Part shown: in pieces, positions 36,621 through 49,900 of the stretch
How positions within the stretch are numbered: the first letter of the stretch is position 1
Layout of the letters: each line of letters opens with the position of its first letter
Source: Agelaius tricolor
Lineage: Eukaryota; Chordata; Aves; Passeriformes; Icteridae
DNA length: 64,000 nucleotides
Assembly (NCBI GenBank): GCA_023055355.1
Contig: JALJCS010000051.1
Location: forward strand, 2,046,001-2,110,000
Reading direction: 5' to 3'
Made by a program: the position numbers and the translations under genes
The notes under the pieces: generated by a model
What the model saw: only the letters and a program-made list of their open reading frames with translations
Told to the model about the DNA's origin: nothing
Databases searched by the model: none

Positions 36621-37900
36621 CAATGAAGGGATGACTATTGTGTGAATATTAAGAGAAGCTTTATTGATGTGTAGTTATGTCATTGCACTTTAAATGTCCT
36701 CTCTTCTCCCCATAGTTTCCCTTTATTGTAGGGCTTTCCCTCTGCCCTGTGGGCGGCACAGGGCCCTGCTCTGGCTCAGAGCTGCTTGATTACTTCTGTC
36801 TGATAGGAGGCAGGAGCCTTACCTACTGTGTTTGTGCGCCTTGAAAACGTGTTGCTATAGGGTTTTTTTAAGTTTATTTCGTTTTCTGACTAAATTCTGA
36901 TTGTTTTATATAGTTTTACAGTTACTGGAGAGATTGAAAAGCGGTAAATGCAACGCCTTATTACCTATCAAATTTTAACATGGTCTGATATTTTTAACAA
37001 GAATGCTAACAAATTTGCCATATAAAATGATGCCAGATACAGTCACAAAAAGCTGTTGGGTTGTTCAGCAATATGCTAAATTGCACGTTATTATATTTAT
37101 TTTTCAGTAACCCTGCACTTTAAAAAGTCGTACTGAATTTCTGTTTCCATGGAATTTGCAGTTCCCATGAGTTTTTCTCATAACTGATTTACTTAGAATT
37201 CCAATATGCTTTTTACAACTTTAATCCCTCCAGTACACCATCATGCTGTTATTTCATTTATGGCTTATTCACCTTTCAGTTGTCTAACAGATAATAACCA
37301 GTGAAAACCTTCATGAGATAATACCCTCACAAGAGTGAGCTGTTTCAACATCACAACATAGGAGCCTTTTTTAAATGAATGAAAAGGGGGAGATGTCATA
37401 GACAGGTAGAATAATGATAAAAGAAAGGCCTTATGAAATCAGGCCTTGTTCTGCAATATTAACAGCTGGCCTGTCATCTCTTCTAAGTGCAGAGAAGCAG
37501 TTACAAGTTCCCATGTGAAGCTATTTTGAGAATGAGAGTTTGTTAACAATCTATTCTGAGGGTGAAAAACAAATGTACCTGCAACAACAAGGATTTGTCC
37601 CATGAGAATCAGTGCAGAGAACAAGTAAACAATACAATAGAGAGATTTGATGCACAAGTAAAATATATTTTATTAACCAATAGCATAATTAGAAAGAAAT
37701 CTATTAAATAAAGTTGGACACGAGGTCTGAAACTGTAGAAACTGAGTTGAGTGATTAAAGAATAATCTTTCCCTGCCTGAAAAAACTGAGTCCCAAGAAG
37801 GGGTAACCTCCCCATCTGCACAGATGATACCCAGTCATTGTGGAACATCATCATCTGACTGTCCCCTCTGTAACTTTGCTTTGCATCTCCAGCTGAGATG
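36621..37900. other. AT-rich sequence between the two HYDIN units
   Basis: No gene, repeat family or splice-bounded exon recognised. It is presumably a mixture of intron following the last copy B exon and 5' flank of copy A; the junction is not visible. Confidence 0.5.
37668..37673 (-). terminator. Possible poly(A) signal for copy B
   Basis: AATAAA on the minus strand, about 230 bases after the in-frame stop at 37902. If the long exon is not spliced, copy B transcripts could end here. A second AATAAA lies near 36664. By itself a hexamer in AT-rich DNA is weak evidence. Confidence 0.3.
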
Positions 37901-37901
37901 A

Positions 37902-40900
37902 CTAAAGATTGCTTTGGTCTCTACATTTTTGTCCAGGTTTCTTCTTCACCTTCTCCTGAGGCTTATTGGTCTTCTGACCTTGGTTTCCAGCTGCATGCTG
38001 GAACTTGTTTCCCTTCTGGATCACAGGTATCTGCACAGTACCCTGAACTCTGTTCCAGTAGGAGAAATTCTGCTGCAATGACTCATAGATCTGAAACCTC
38101 TGGATCAAGTTCTCCATCTCAGCTGCGTCCTCTGGGATTTCAGTTTCTCCCTTCTTTGGGGCTTTGGTTCTCCCCTTCTCTTGGGCTTTGGTTCTCCCCT
38201 TCTCTTGGGCTTTGGTTCCCCCCTTCTCTGGGGATTTGGTTTCATCCTTCTTTGAGGTTTTGGGTTCCCCCTTCTCTGGGCCTTTTGCTTCCCCCTTCTT
38301 TGGAGCTTTGGTTTCCTTCTCTGGGATTTTGGTTGCCTTTCTCTCTGGGGATTTAGTTTCCTTTTCTGGAGGTTTGTTTTTCTTCTCTGGGGGTTCGGTT
38401 GCCTTCTTTAGGATTTTCGTCTCCTTCTTCTCTGGGGGTTTGGTTTCCTTCTTTTCTGGAGGTTTGTTTTTCTTCTCTGGGATCATGGTTTCCTTCCTCT
38501 CTGGAGCCTTGGTTTCCTTCCCCTCTGGAGCCTTGGTTTCCTTCTTCTCTGGGGGTTTGGTTTTCCCCTTCTCTGGTTTTGGAGGTTGCTTCCCCACAGA
38601 GACACCCTTCTTGTCCTTCTTCCGCTTCTCTTCCTCCTTCCGCCTTTCTTCCTCCTTCCGCCTCTCTTCCTCCTCTAAGGCTTTTGCCTCTTCCTCACGC
38701 TTTTGAGCCAGCTGCTTCAGCTCCCTTCAGCAAACAAAACAGAAAAAATCGCTGAGAGTCCCCACCAGAAACTTGGGCTCAGCAGTCCTGGCCGGCCCTG
38801 CACTTCATTCCTTGACCCTGAGGCCAGGCAGAACCACCAGACCATTTCCGTGAATTTTTCTCAACCCACAGAGGTTGGGAACATCCCAAGTGATGCCATT
38901 GGTGCAAGGGGACCTCCAGGACCAGCCAAACCTGAACCTTGCCATCATAAGGTCTTGGCTGTGCAAGCTCCCTCTGAAGGCACAGCCAGACACCTCCAGC
39001 CCACTGCCAAAGGCTGATCCAGCAGCTCTCTGTGCTGATGCCTGAAAATGCTCTTTGTCTCTTGATTTCCCAGTTTAAAGCAGATCACAGATTGCTGACA
39101 TCTGCTTATCTCTCCGACCAATTCTCACTCAGCTCATTCAGCACCCCTCAGGGCACAGCCTGCTCCTTAATGAGAATAATCCTATCAGTCAGAAAGCAAA
39201 GGCTGCAGGAACTCCTCTCCTGCAAGACAGGCTCTTGTCAGCCAGATTTCCTGCAGGAACCCAGCTGTGAGCAAGCAAACCGGTGCTCTCTGCCATGAAA
39301 GCCATCTGAAACAGCCTCATCTGTCTCCTCCCCATGAAACCAACTTCAGCCTGGGCTGAAGGAAGTGCTGATACACAGACTTGCTTTAACCAGCCTCCAC
39401 TCTCAGCTCCACACTTTGCCTGTGTGTCCTGAGCTGGGCTGCCTTGCTGGAGCTGAGCTTCTCCTGGGCTGGCCTACTGCTGCAGCTGAAGGGGAGCCTA
39501 AAGGACGTGAGCTTCTGTGGGTGGTGTCCCACCATAAGGAGAAGCCTGGCAGATCAGCATTGCAAGGACTTGCAATGCTGTGGCAGGAGCAGGACCCAAA
39601 CCAAGCTTTGCTCTCTGCCCCACACCTGCCCATACCACAATCCCACTGTTTTGGTGAAGGGAGATGATCAAGAAGGTGCAACTCAACCCCATGGACCTAA
39701 AGACACCTCTAGAGGCAGTGCCAAGGCAAGCCCAGAGCCCAGCTCCCTGCAGGCAGCAGCTAAGCCAGGAGGGCTCAGCACTCCAATAGAGAAGAAGATC
39801 TTCTGTCTCAACAGAAGAAGGTCCTTCCTCTCTTGGCAGCCAGGGAGCTCAGAATGGCCATCCCTGTGCTGCTTCTGGCCTTTGCTATCCAGCACCTCTG
39901 AGCTCAGAGTCCTTGGAGCAGGGAAGCCCTCCAGGGACAATAACCCATGGAACAGCAGTAACCCATGGAAGCCTTACTCACTTTTTCCTCCCTATGAGCT
40001 TCCTTTCCAGTGCTATTTTATCCACTTCTGCTTTCCTCTGCAGAGCTTTCTCTCGCTGCAGTTCTTTAGCACAAAGAGGAGAAACCATGAGTGACTGCAA
40101 GCTGACCTGGGTGCTCTGGGTCAGCTGCAAGGATTCACAGCTTTTCCTGACCCAGCCTATCATCCCAGGAGATATTGGGGAGCTTGTATCCCCCCCCAGA
40201 ATTCAGACAATCCCCCAAGCTATGGCCGGGCAGTAAAGTCCCCATGCCCTCGGATCCCAGGAAAGGAGACTCGGTGAAAGCAAGATGAGATTGTTCTTTT
40301 GTTGCTAGGAAGGTGCAAATATAAAAGAGCCAGTGATATTAGACCTGGTCCTATTGGCTGAGGAACTCATCCAGCCCTAGTCTTTGTGGCTAAGGGACAC
40401 AAGGAAATATCCTGATTATTTCCCCAGTCTATGGCAGGCAGATAGGAGCTTGCTTTGGCTACACTCAGGGTTGGTAGAGGATGCCACAGCCCTTCAGCCA
40501 AGAGCTCCTCCACCAAGCTGGGGAACAGGCAGCTGCTAAAAGAATGGGCTTTCCCTGGAGAGCAAGGTGACAGAGAGAGTTCAGGGTGTATGGGCTGGAC
40601 CACAGGCAAAACAGACACCACCAAACCCTCACTGTTTTTCTGACCTGCTGCTGCCTTGCCCATGGCCTTGGCCTTGGACTCAGACTCAGCCCTGGCCTTG
40701 GCTTCTGCCATGGGCTTGAGCTCTGCCTGTTGAGCCTTTGGCCTCCTGTGTGCTTCGTGGTCCTGCAGCACCTCTGGAGGCAGTGTCTCACCCATGGCAC
40801 GTGGAGGCATAACAAAGCTCTTTTGGTACTCAGACCCCACTGCCATCCGCAGGATCTGTATGTGGAGGGAAGAGAAACCATACGCAAGATTCCTTTTCTT

Positions 40901-43900
40901 GCCTTTCATCACACAGACTCAATCAACCCATTTTCTGTCTCCTCCCTTCCTCCCAATAACACCAACTATTTAGTTTAGGTCCTCCCACAGCATGTCAGCA
41001 GAGCTGGCTTTGCCCTGGGGATTGCCTCCATCTCCCTGGCACAAGCCTGGGAATGCTGGAGTGCTGTGAAGCTTGGGCAGCGTGTACATGGGGACTAGAC
41101 CTGCCTTCTCACCTTCTCCTCCTCAAGGTACTGCTCATCAAAATCCAGTGAGTGAGACTCACAGGGCACCTGCACAGCACCAGGCAGCTCTGGCAGCACA
41201 CAGAGCTGTGGTAACAACCATGTGAGGGCCAGCAATAAATGAACCAGGGCACACAGGCCCTCTGCCCTCTGAGGGGTCACCCACAGCCAGGAGAAACAGA
41301 GACAGCACTGAGGCATTCCAGGAGAAAAGGCACCTGCATGCAAGTATTGGCAAGCAACATAGATGCAACAAGGGAGTCACCCAGGGCAACACAGACAGGG
41401 CCAGCAGCTGGAAATATCTGTGGGCTTTTGACTGGAAAAGAGTGAAGTGGGGATTATTCTGGGACAGTCTCTCCAACGGTAGTGACTGGAAGCCCAACTT
41501 CTTCCCTTGATTATTGTGTGGATTAAGCAAGAGCTTTAGACAAGAGCATCTCCTTGGAGGTCAGGCTTTAGGTGTGGATCAGCAGAGAGATGTCTCAGGG
41601 ACACACCCCTCAGAGCACCCCCACTGGGAGCCTGCCTGCCCCAGAGGCAGTGTTAGGTACCCTGAAAAAGAGGCATTCCCAGCATTGTGGAGAGGGTTGG
41701 AGATGGCCATTTTAGAGCAGCTTGGATGCCAGATGTGTCCCTCAAAGGTTGGGCTTCCAAGCCCCAGAGCCAACAAAGGGGCTGGGAAGGGAAGGGAGCC
41801 CTGGAGCGAGGTGGGCAGGAACCTGCTGGCCGTGGTGCCAAGGCAAGGAGCTGTGCCAGGGATGTGTGTGGTACCTGTAAGCCACAGTTGATCTCCTGGG
41901 GCCTCACGGAGTAGCGGACACGTGAGATCTCCCCGGTCACCAGCACCTCGTAGGTGGGGCCTCCCTCCACGTGGCACAGCGCCGTGACATCGGAGATGGT
42001 GTTGAGGTGGCCAGAGTAGGTGAAGGAGACCTGCTGGCTCTCACCTGGCTGCAGCACACCTGACATTGGCAGGATACTGAAAGCCTGGATGGAAGACAGG
42101 AGAGATTGAGCTGTTGAGCATGGCAATGGATGCAGAAGAGCATCTTGGAGCAAAGTGCAGCTGTACCTGGAGGGGCCTATTCCCCAAACACTGCCAGAAT
42201 CACCCTCATCTCATCCTGCATCCATGCCACTGACCAGTGCAGGGACCATGGGGAAAATCTTCTCCCACACTCACAGATCAATGCATTAATTAGTACATTA
42301 CGTGAAAGTGAACTGGGATGTCTCCTGGCAGTAGAAATTCTCTCTGATGCACAACTTGCCTTTAAAAAGCATTTCTTACTGCTTTTAGAAAAGGAGGAGG
42401 CTCAGAGTGAGAGCTCTCGGAGCTGAGCGAAGGACTCCAGCCCAGCTCATCTGACTCCTGAGGCTCTTCCCCTCTCTCTGATTTAAATGCTGCTTTCTCA
42501 AGGTGCTACAGCAAAAGCTCCTGCAAAAGTTTCCTATGGACCACCTGAGGAGTTCCAGGGGGAGCAGTGCCCTCCATAGGTGCTGCAAAGTGTCCTTGGG
42601 CAGCCCTACAACGTGTCCTGCATGGCCTCTCCAACTACCAGTTGCTTCAGCAGCACTTTGTGATGGGCCTGCAGGGATGGGAGGCCCCTCCGTGGCCAAT
42701 GCTGAGGCCCACCAGTGGCACTGGGAGCTCCAGCCCTGCTTGCCACACTGACAATGTGCAAGTGAGACAGATTCCCTCCTACCTTCTCTGCTTCGAGGGA
42801 AGGCTGCGGTTCGTCCACGGAGCTGCTGATTCCCTCAAACCCTACTTGGAGGCGGGGGAATTCAGGAAGTTGATCTGATTGCACCTGAAAAAGAAGCCAT
42901 TTTCTATGCTGGGAGGAAGAGACAGCCACGTTGCAAAGTCTCCCTTTGTAAGACAGCTCCAGGGCCAGCAGTGCAATAGCAGCTCTGGGTGAAAGCAGAG
43001 CCCTGCAAACAGGGAGTCTGGCTGCCTTGGGAAGAGGCTCCATGGAGATCAGGACTCATCCCAGCTTGCTCTGGGAAGGAAGCTGGAGGCCTTACCATGA
43101 TGATGCAGATAAAAGCCTCATCTTTCATTGTGAAGGCAAAAAATCCCACACTCAGCACAGGTCTGTAGGACCTGAGTGAGCTTCTCCAAGGAAAACTCTC
43201 CTATTTCTCCCTCCCACACAGCCCATGTCCAGCCACTGGCCCTGCTGCCCAGCCCACTGTCAGGGCACAGGACAGCAGGGCAGCAAAAAGGGAGGTCAGC
43301 ACGAGCATGACTTGGTGGTGGCAGGCTGGGGAGGCAACACAAGCAGCAGATGTACAAGAAAATCTACCTTGTCTCTTAAAGACTGGGTAAAATCATCCAC
43401 TTCTTTCAGCATTCTGGCTGCCTGCTCCTGTCTCATCTTGAAGTGTCTCCATCGAGATGCTGGGGACTCCAAACTGGTATTCTTCCCTTTTGGTGGTTGG
43501 GGTTTGAATTTAGGTGGGCAAAGCTCATCTCTGGAAAATAAGAGAACTATTGTGAAAAATGCCAATCACTTGTTTTCAAAATTTTAAAAGTTTAATAGTA
43601 ATAAAATGGTTATAAATATAGTAATACAATTAGAGTAAAAATAATTTGGACAATTTGAATTAGGACAACAAATGGGACAACAAATACAAAGAGTTACGGA
43701 CGTCCGGGTACCTTTTTCTAGGCAGCACGAGCCCGAAAAAGGACCCCCACTAACAAAGGATTAACCCTTAAGAACAATAGCCCGTTGCATATTCATACAC
43801 TTCATACAGGAGGCATCAATTCCATTCAAACACAGGATTCTGTCTGGTCTTCATCTACTTCTTCCTTCTAATCCTAACAGTGCCTTCGAGGCGGGAAGAA

Positions 43901-46900
43901 GTTCATTTCTTCTGATAAGAGAGCAATAAATTCTTTTCTCTGAAAGATTTAGCTGTCCTGTGGCTGCTATCTGGTTCGAGTGCCTCATTCCTTTCTAAAA
44001 AAAAACCCCACTGACATAGTTCTTCTTGTAACTACAAAAGTTACCTTTTAATTACAAGACTACAAGGACTAGGAGCCCTTCATCAAGGTGGACATGGTCT
44101 CAGGCCACAGAGGTCTGAGAAAGCAGCTTTCACCCCAGCTTTCCTTCCCAGGGGAAACCACTGTGGGGGCTGTGCAGCACCAAAGTGGTGGAAAACCTAT
44201 TCCCTGAGCATCCAGCCTGAGCACAGCTGCTCAGTGCCATTTGTCAGATGCCAGGCAAACAGCTTTGCTCTTGGCCAAGTACAAACAGGACACAGCAAGA
44301 AGAGCTTCAAGGGGAGGCCAAAGGTGCACATACCTAAACCTGGTCACCTCGCTGTCGGAACGGAATGACCAGCGGTACTGGACGGGCAGTGGGCTGCAGT
44401 TGGTCATCTCCAGGGAACGCACTTTTTTAGTGCCAGCCATGATGCAGCCAAACTCCACGGAGCTGGGCTGCATTTGGAGATTTGGGAAGTGAACTTCTCC
44501 CTGAAGGGTGATATGCTCCACAAAAGGATGGCCCCTGACCATGTCTATCTTCAGAACCTTCTCTTTTTTCCAGCTCTTCAAATCCAGTTCATAAGCTGGG
44601 TCAAACACGATGTAGAGATGACAGGTCTCCCCTACATCCACTCTCACAGGCTGCAAGGAGATGAGCAGTAATTAATCACCTGTGGGATGATGTCCCAAGG
44701 TCTGACAGCATGAAACAGTCAATGCTCCAAGTGACCCCAGCATGGGCTTCTCAGTTCATGGTTCATCTCTCTCCAGCAGGGCTCTGGCTGCAGGCACCAC
44801 AGTCCAGTCCAGGATCCCTCAGGCTCCCGTTTCTGTGCTCAGCCCCAGTACAAGGGGGTGGCTGCTGGAGAGCTGGCATGGCTTTCCAGGAGACACCTTC
44901 CCTGCATGGCTTGCCCAGACCCAGCTGCCTGCTCCCCTCTCCCTGTGCCTTAAAGCCAGGATGGATCTTCTCAATTCAGAGAAGATTTTGATTCCTTCAG
45001 CAGCTTTGCTGATGCAGCTCAGGCCAGCCCACTGCAGATGCTACAGAATAAACTTCTTGACTCAAGGAGCTCCCAACAGAAAGGCACCACCACATCCCTC
45101 CTCTTCAGACCCCACTGGAGGAGGCCAGGGCTGCTCACCTGGCCACCTGGGAGGGGCTGCTGCTCCTTATCACAGACCAGGAATGGCTGCTCCAAGTGCA
45201 GCATGAGGTCCAGTGGCAGCAGGCAGGTGTTTTTTAAAGACAAAGGCTGGTACTGCAGTGTCAGGACATCGCTGGGTTTCTATGGAAACAGGAGACAAGG
45301 AAAAACAGCCTCAACTAGAAACAGACCTACTTCTGCTTCTGCTGCAGCTCACATTTTTCAGCCTCACGAGTGCATACATTTCTATTTACTCTTTCTATTT
45401 GTTTCTACCCTTCCAGGAGGTATTTCTTGACAGCAGATGCTTTTCATGTTTAGAAACCACAGCATCCTCTGGAGGACAGGGAAAACTCCCAAGTACAGAT
45501 GAGGGAATAGGCCCCTGAGAGGAGGTGGCTGCTTGACCCAAGATCTAAAGCAGAAAGTGAATCCAGGCCATTTGTCTCCACTTTTGTCTCTCTATTGGGC
45601 AGAACAGCACTAGAGGATCTTCACTCACATACAGTCATTTCTCACAACCTTCCTGGCTCTAGCAGCCTCAAAAAGCACTTTGTCTGCACCACGGGTCCTG
45701 CAGCCCCTGCTACAGGGACAAGGTGTCTGTGGTCTCAAAGCTCTGATCAGCCTGGGCTCTTCCTTCCTGTCTGAGCATTGTGCTGGGCTTCCTGCATGGT
45801 TTAGAGAAACCAGAGACTTTGGGAAACGACTTCTGCATGTACTGATACCAAACAGGTGCTGTGCCATAGTATGCAATAAATCAGTTTGGGTGTGTGGCAT
45901 CGAGCAGAACCCAGGCAGAATCAGGGAGAGCTGAAAAGCTTCTCAATTACATCTGAACTGCCTGTTCCAGAAATTCTGTACTTCACTGGAAGCCTGGGAA
46001 CCAGAGGAGAGGCCTGAAACTACAGAAACCAAATCATTAACCATCTTCTCTTTTTCAGACAACTTGCAGGAGGCAGAAAGATGATGCTGGAGTTGGGATC
46101 CAGAGACTAAAGGGCACCTGCTCTGCCTCAGTGTTATCATCACTGCAGTTGCAGGATGCCTGGGGGTCCTTTGAAGCAGAGGAGGCTTAGGGAAATGCAC
46201 AGAGCTGATCCATATAGTACCATCAAGCATCCATGCCAACAGCACAGAAGGCAAAGAGACACAGGAGATGTTGGGTTTTTCCTTGTCAGCCTGAGGAATT
46301 CACAGGAATCTCCAGTTTTCCCAGCTTCCCTGCAGCATCAGTGTAGAGACATCACCGTGTCTTGGAGGGTCCTCAAAAGCCTCCCTTTACCGTGAGCACA
46401 GAAACTGGCATTTCTCTGGGGTGGCCACCATCTCCTTGGCACTGCAGCTGGAACTGCACTTTTACTTTGGGGAAGTCAAATACCAGTCTCATCTCTAAAA
46501 GCATCTTCACTCACTTTACAAAGTGCCTCAGGAAGGGTAAAGAGGGGCTTTAACACAAGCACACACCCCCCTCAGCCATGCTGTTAAAATGCCAGCATGC
46601 AATCCAGACTTACCTTCTCCACATAGAAAGAGAATTGTCTGGCTGATACTTCTATAGAGGGGTGAATGAACTGACAGGTAATGATTGTTTCTATTATCCT
46701 CTCCATCTTGGGGGATGTCCCAATGATGGCTTCACAGAACACATAATCCTGCACCTCCTGCAAGCAAGAGTCACTTGTCACCAGTGCGTAGTGGCAGGGC
46801 ACCCTGCAAATGCCCTGCATTGGCTCTGCACCCACCACGGGCCCTATTCCTGCCACAGTTACAGTCCCTGACCCCTTTTCTTCCTGTGCTCAATTGTCTG

Positions 46901-49900
46901 TAACACTGCACCCCAAAAGCACAAAAGGCACTTGTGAGAAACCCCCTCCCTTGACATGGCTTTTGTTTTACTCCGTGCTCACCCCAGATAAACCACTCGG
47001 CACTTGTTTAGTTCACTTTCTTTCTGGACTCCTAGTCTAAGTGTAACTTATTTCTCTGCCCTTCTTTGCTGACTCAGCATGCAACACTGCTTGCCCCAAA
47101 AGAGCAATATTTCCATCCACCCCTGCTTTGGGATCAGCACTGGGTTTTGCTAGCTGTGGAATCACAATAAAGTCTCAGCTGCTCTGATGGTGGCCAGCAA
47201 GGAAAGCAACTGGTGCTGCCACAGCAACGAGTAGCCTTAAATCAGTTTTGTGAAGGCCCCTGCTCATTTCCCCAGGCAAATGTCAAGGGCCTGTGGAACA
47301 AGCCCAGAGGAGGGGATCTCACCTGTGGCATGCGGGAGAAGCCTCGCAGCACCATGTCCTCAGACTGGCCTGGCTGCAGGTCCATTGACAGTGGCTCCAG
47401 CCCAAAGACGGGGCTGGCACGTTTGGGGCGCTGGGAATCATCCTTGGCCCTGGGGCTACTGAGGGTTGAGACACTCTGGCCCCCCTCCTCAGGTGGGCTG
47501 TAGCATTCCGCACTCCAGAAGAGCTGATGGTAACGGCGGCCCTTGTTTGTTACTTTGAACTGATGGATACAGGGCACGAGGCTGGAATAGAAGGCAGGAT
47601 GGAAAAGAGTATGAGAGTAGCTATTTCCCTGGTCATCAGATTGCTCCCAGTGAGCAACCTGAGGTGTTAATTGCTTAGAGACTGTCTTCATTTCCAGCTC
47701 TTAATGTGGACCAGAAGTGGTGTCTGATAAGGTGCCCTTTTGATGTCATTATTGCAAAGAGAAATATGTTTCTAATGGTAATGTAACATTTTCCAGGTGA
47801 GGCTAACAGGACGTGGTGTTTTCCCCCAAAAGGTTTGTTCTGGGGTGATTCATACTGTTGCTGTATTTTGTATTCATCTGTGCCCAAAGCTGAAACTGAA
47901 TCTTTGAGATGCTGCCCTTGGGGACCTTGTGTGTGGGGGTAGGATTGCAGGCATTCCTAAAAGCCGGCTCAGAGGCAGTTTCTGGATGATCCCAGCAAGC
48001 TGGTAAAAATCATCTGCCTGCTCCAGGAGAGGAAACCAGGGGAGCAGAGCCTCTCTCGTTCGTATCAGCCTTGGCTCTGCACTGGTAGCCATTTGTAGAA
48101 ATTTCATTTTGCAATTAGAAACTGTTTGGAAGTGAACTTTGCAAACTCGGCTGGCAACTCTGCCTCTGGAACTGCTCTGTGGGCTCCTGCCTTCCTGGTG
48201 GGGGTTGTCACCCTCCTGTCTCTTTGTTCCCAGGGCCCCTGCTTGCCTGGCAGGTGCCATTGGGAAAGGGCAAGGGCAAGAGAAAGGATCTTCCCTTGGT
48301 GCCTCAGCCACATGGAGGGACTGCCTCATCTGGGCACCATTTCAGGAACCTTTAGTTCTGGGGCAGCCTGTGAGATCATTACTCCATCAAGTGAGGACAT
48401 CAATGTATTAGAATTAGAGACAGTTTGTGGCAATTTAGCAACTGGTTTCCCTTTCAGTGGCTTTTGAAGGTGTCTAACAACTCTCAAGTGCCCATCACAT
48501 GTTTGTAAAGGAATCTCTGCCTTTAGGGAAGGAGTCAGGGCTTTGAACTCTGAAGAAGATCTTGCCTGAAGGACTACAGAAAAACTGCTCCTTGTTGAGA
48601 CAGGAGGAGAGGTGGGAGTGGAGAGATCTCCTACCTGAATTGGTATCCCAAGTTGAGCTCTGGGGCAAATGGTTTGTCTGTGACAATTGTGGTGCCAATG
48701 CCAAAAGCCTGGAGAAAGACACTGCTCCAAAGGCTGTTCCCAATGAACAGCTGGACAGTGTCATCAAAACCCACAGTGTCATCCAGGGTTGCTGTGACAG
48801 TCACAGGAACCTCACCCCTAGCAGGGATCGCTCCTTCACTGGGTTCAATAACATAGCAGTTGGATTTGGAAGCCTGTAAGACAAGCATAATATGCATTTA
48901 GGATGGAAACCACACACCCTGGTGTCTTGTGGGATATAAGAAAAGGAAAGACTAAAGAGGGGAGGATAAAAATCCTGAAGGCCTAATCTCCCTAAAGTTA
49001 AGCTACAGTACTGGGCAACAGCAGAGCTCATACAACCTGTATTTTCCCCTCCTTTAAGGGACTCACCCAATTAACCCCGTTTTGCCCAACCCAAGGGATG
49101 CTTATCCTCAGGAGAGTGTTCCTTCCCCAGTCTTTCTCTGCACTGTGGGCCAAGGAAAGCTGCTTTCTCTCTCCTGGCCTCTCACGAAGGCTCAAGGCCA
49201 GAGGAAGGCAGGACTGCTCAAATCCCACTGCAGAAACCACATGGCTGGAGGACACTGCTGAGAGCCTGAAGAATATCTCTGCAAAACCAGGTAAGCAAAA
49301 CCCCAATACCAAACTAATCTTTCCCAAGGGGCCATCAGTGCTTCTCAACACCCCCTAAAGGACTGAAGCCCTCACTCCCCACCAATCATCAGCTGTAGAG
49401 AGGTGCCCCAGTGCCCTCTGCCTAAAGAAAAGTCACCTCCAAATGCTTATAGCAGAGCAGGAAAGCAGGAAGCAGAAAGAAAACTGGACAACATGTGCTC
49501 TGTGGGCATGACCCACTCTTCCCAAGAACTCTTGTCATCTGCTTTCTCATGGACTTCACAGACTGGCCAAGAGAGCTGGAGGCTGCCCAAAGGAGGGAGG
49601 AAAGGCCTTGCACCAGCACAGCTGTGCAGACACTGCTCTGCAGGTCTGGCCCTGGCAGGAGCACATGAAACCCAACCTTTACACACCATGAGCACCCAGC
49701 CAAGGGGCATTGCTCCCTGCAGAGGCTGAAAGCAGAACTCCATTGTGGAGTCAGGGAAAGCTGCCCTGGAAAAAACTCTCGCTTTAGAATAACATTTATC
49801 TCCCAAAGAGCTGGAAAAGCAGCAAGAGGAAAAGTCACACCCCTCCTCCTTGGCCCAGGAGGCTGTGGCTGGACTCTCCCACATGGCCTGATGCTTTATC

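Noticed and set aside
38164..38706. 180-codon Phe/Ser/Gly-rich plus-strand frame
   Set aside because: It is the complement of the Lys/Pro/Glu repeat exon; its repetition mirrors the coding strand.
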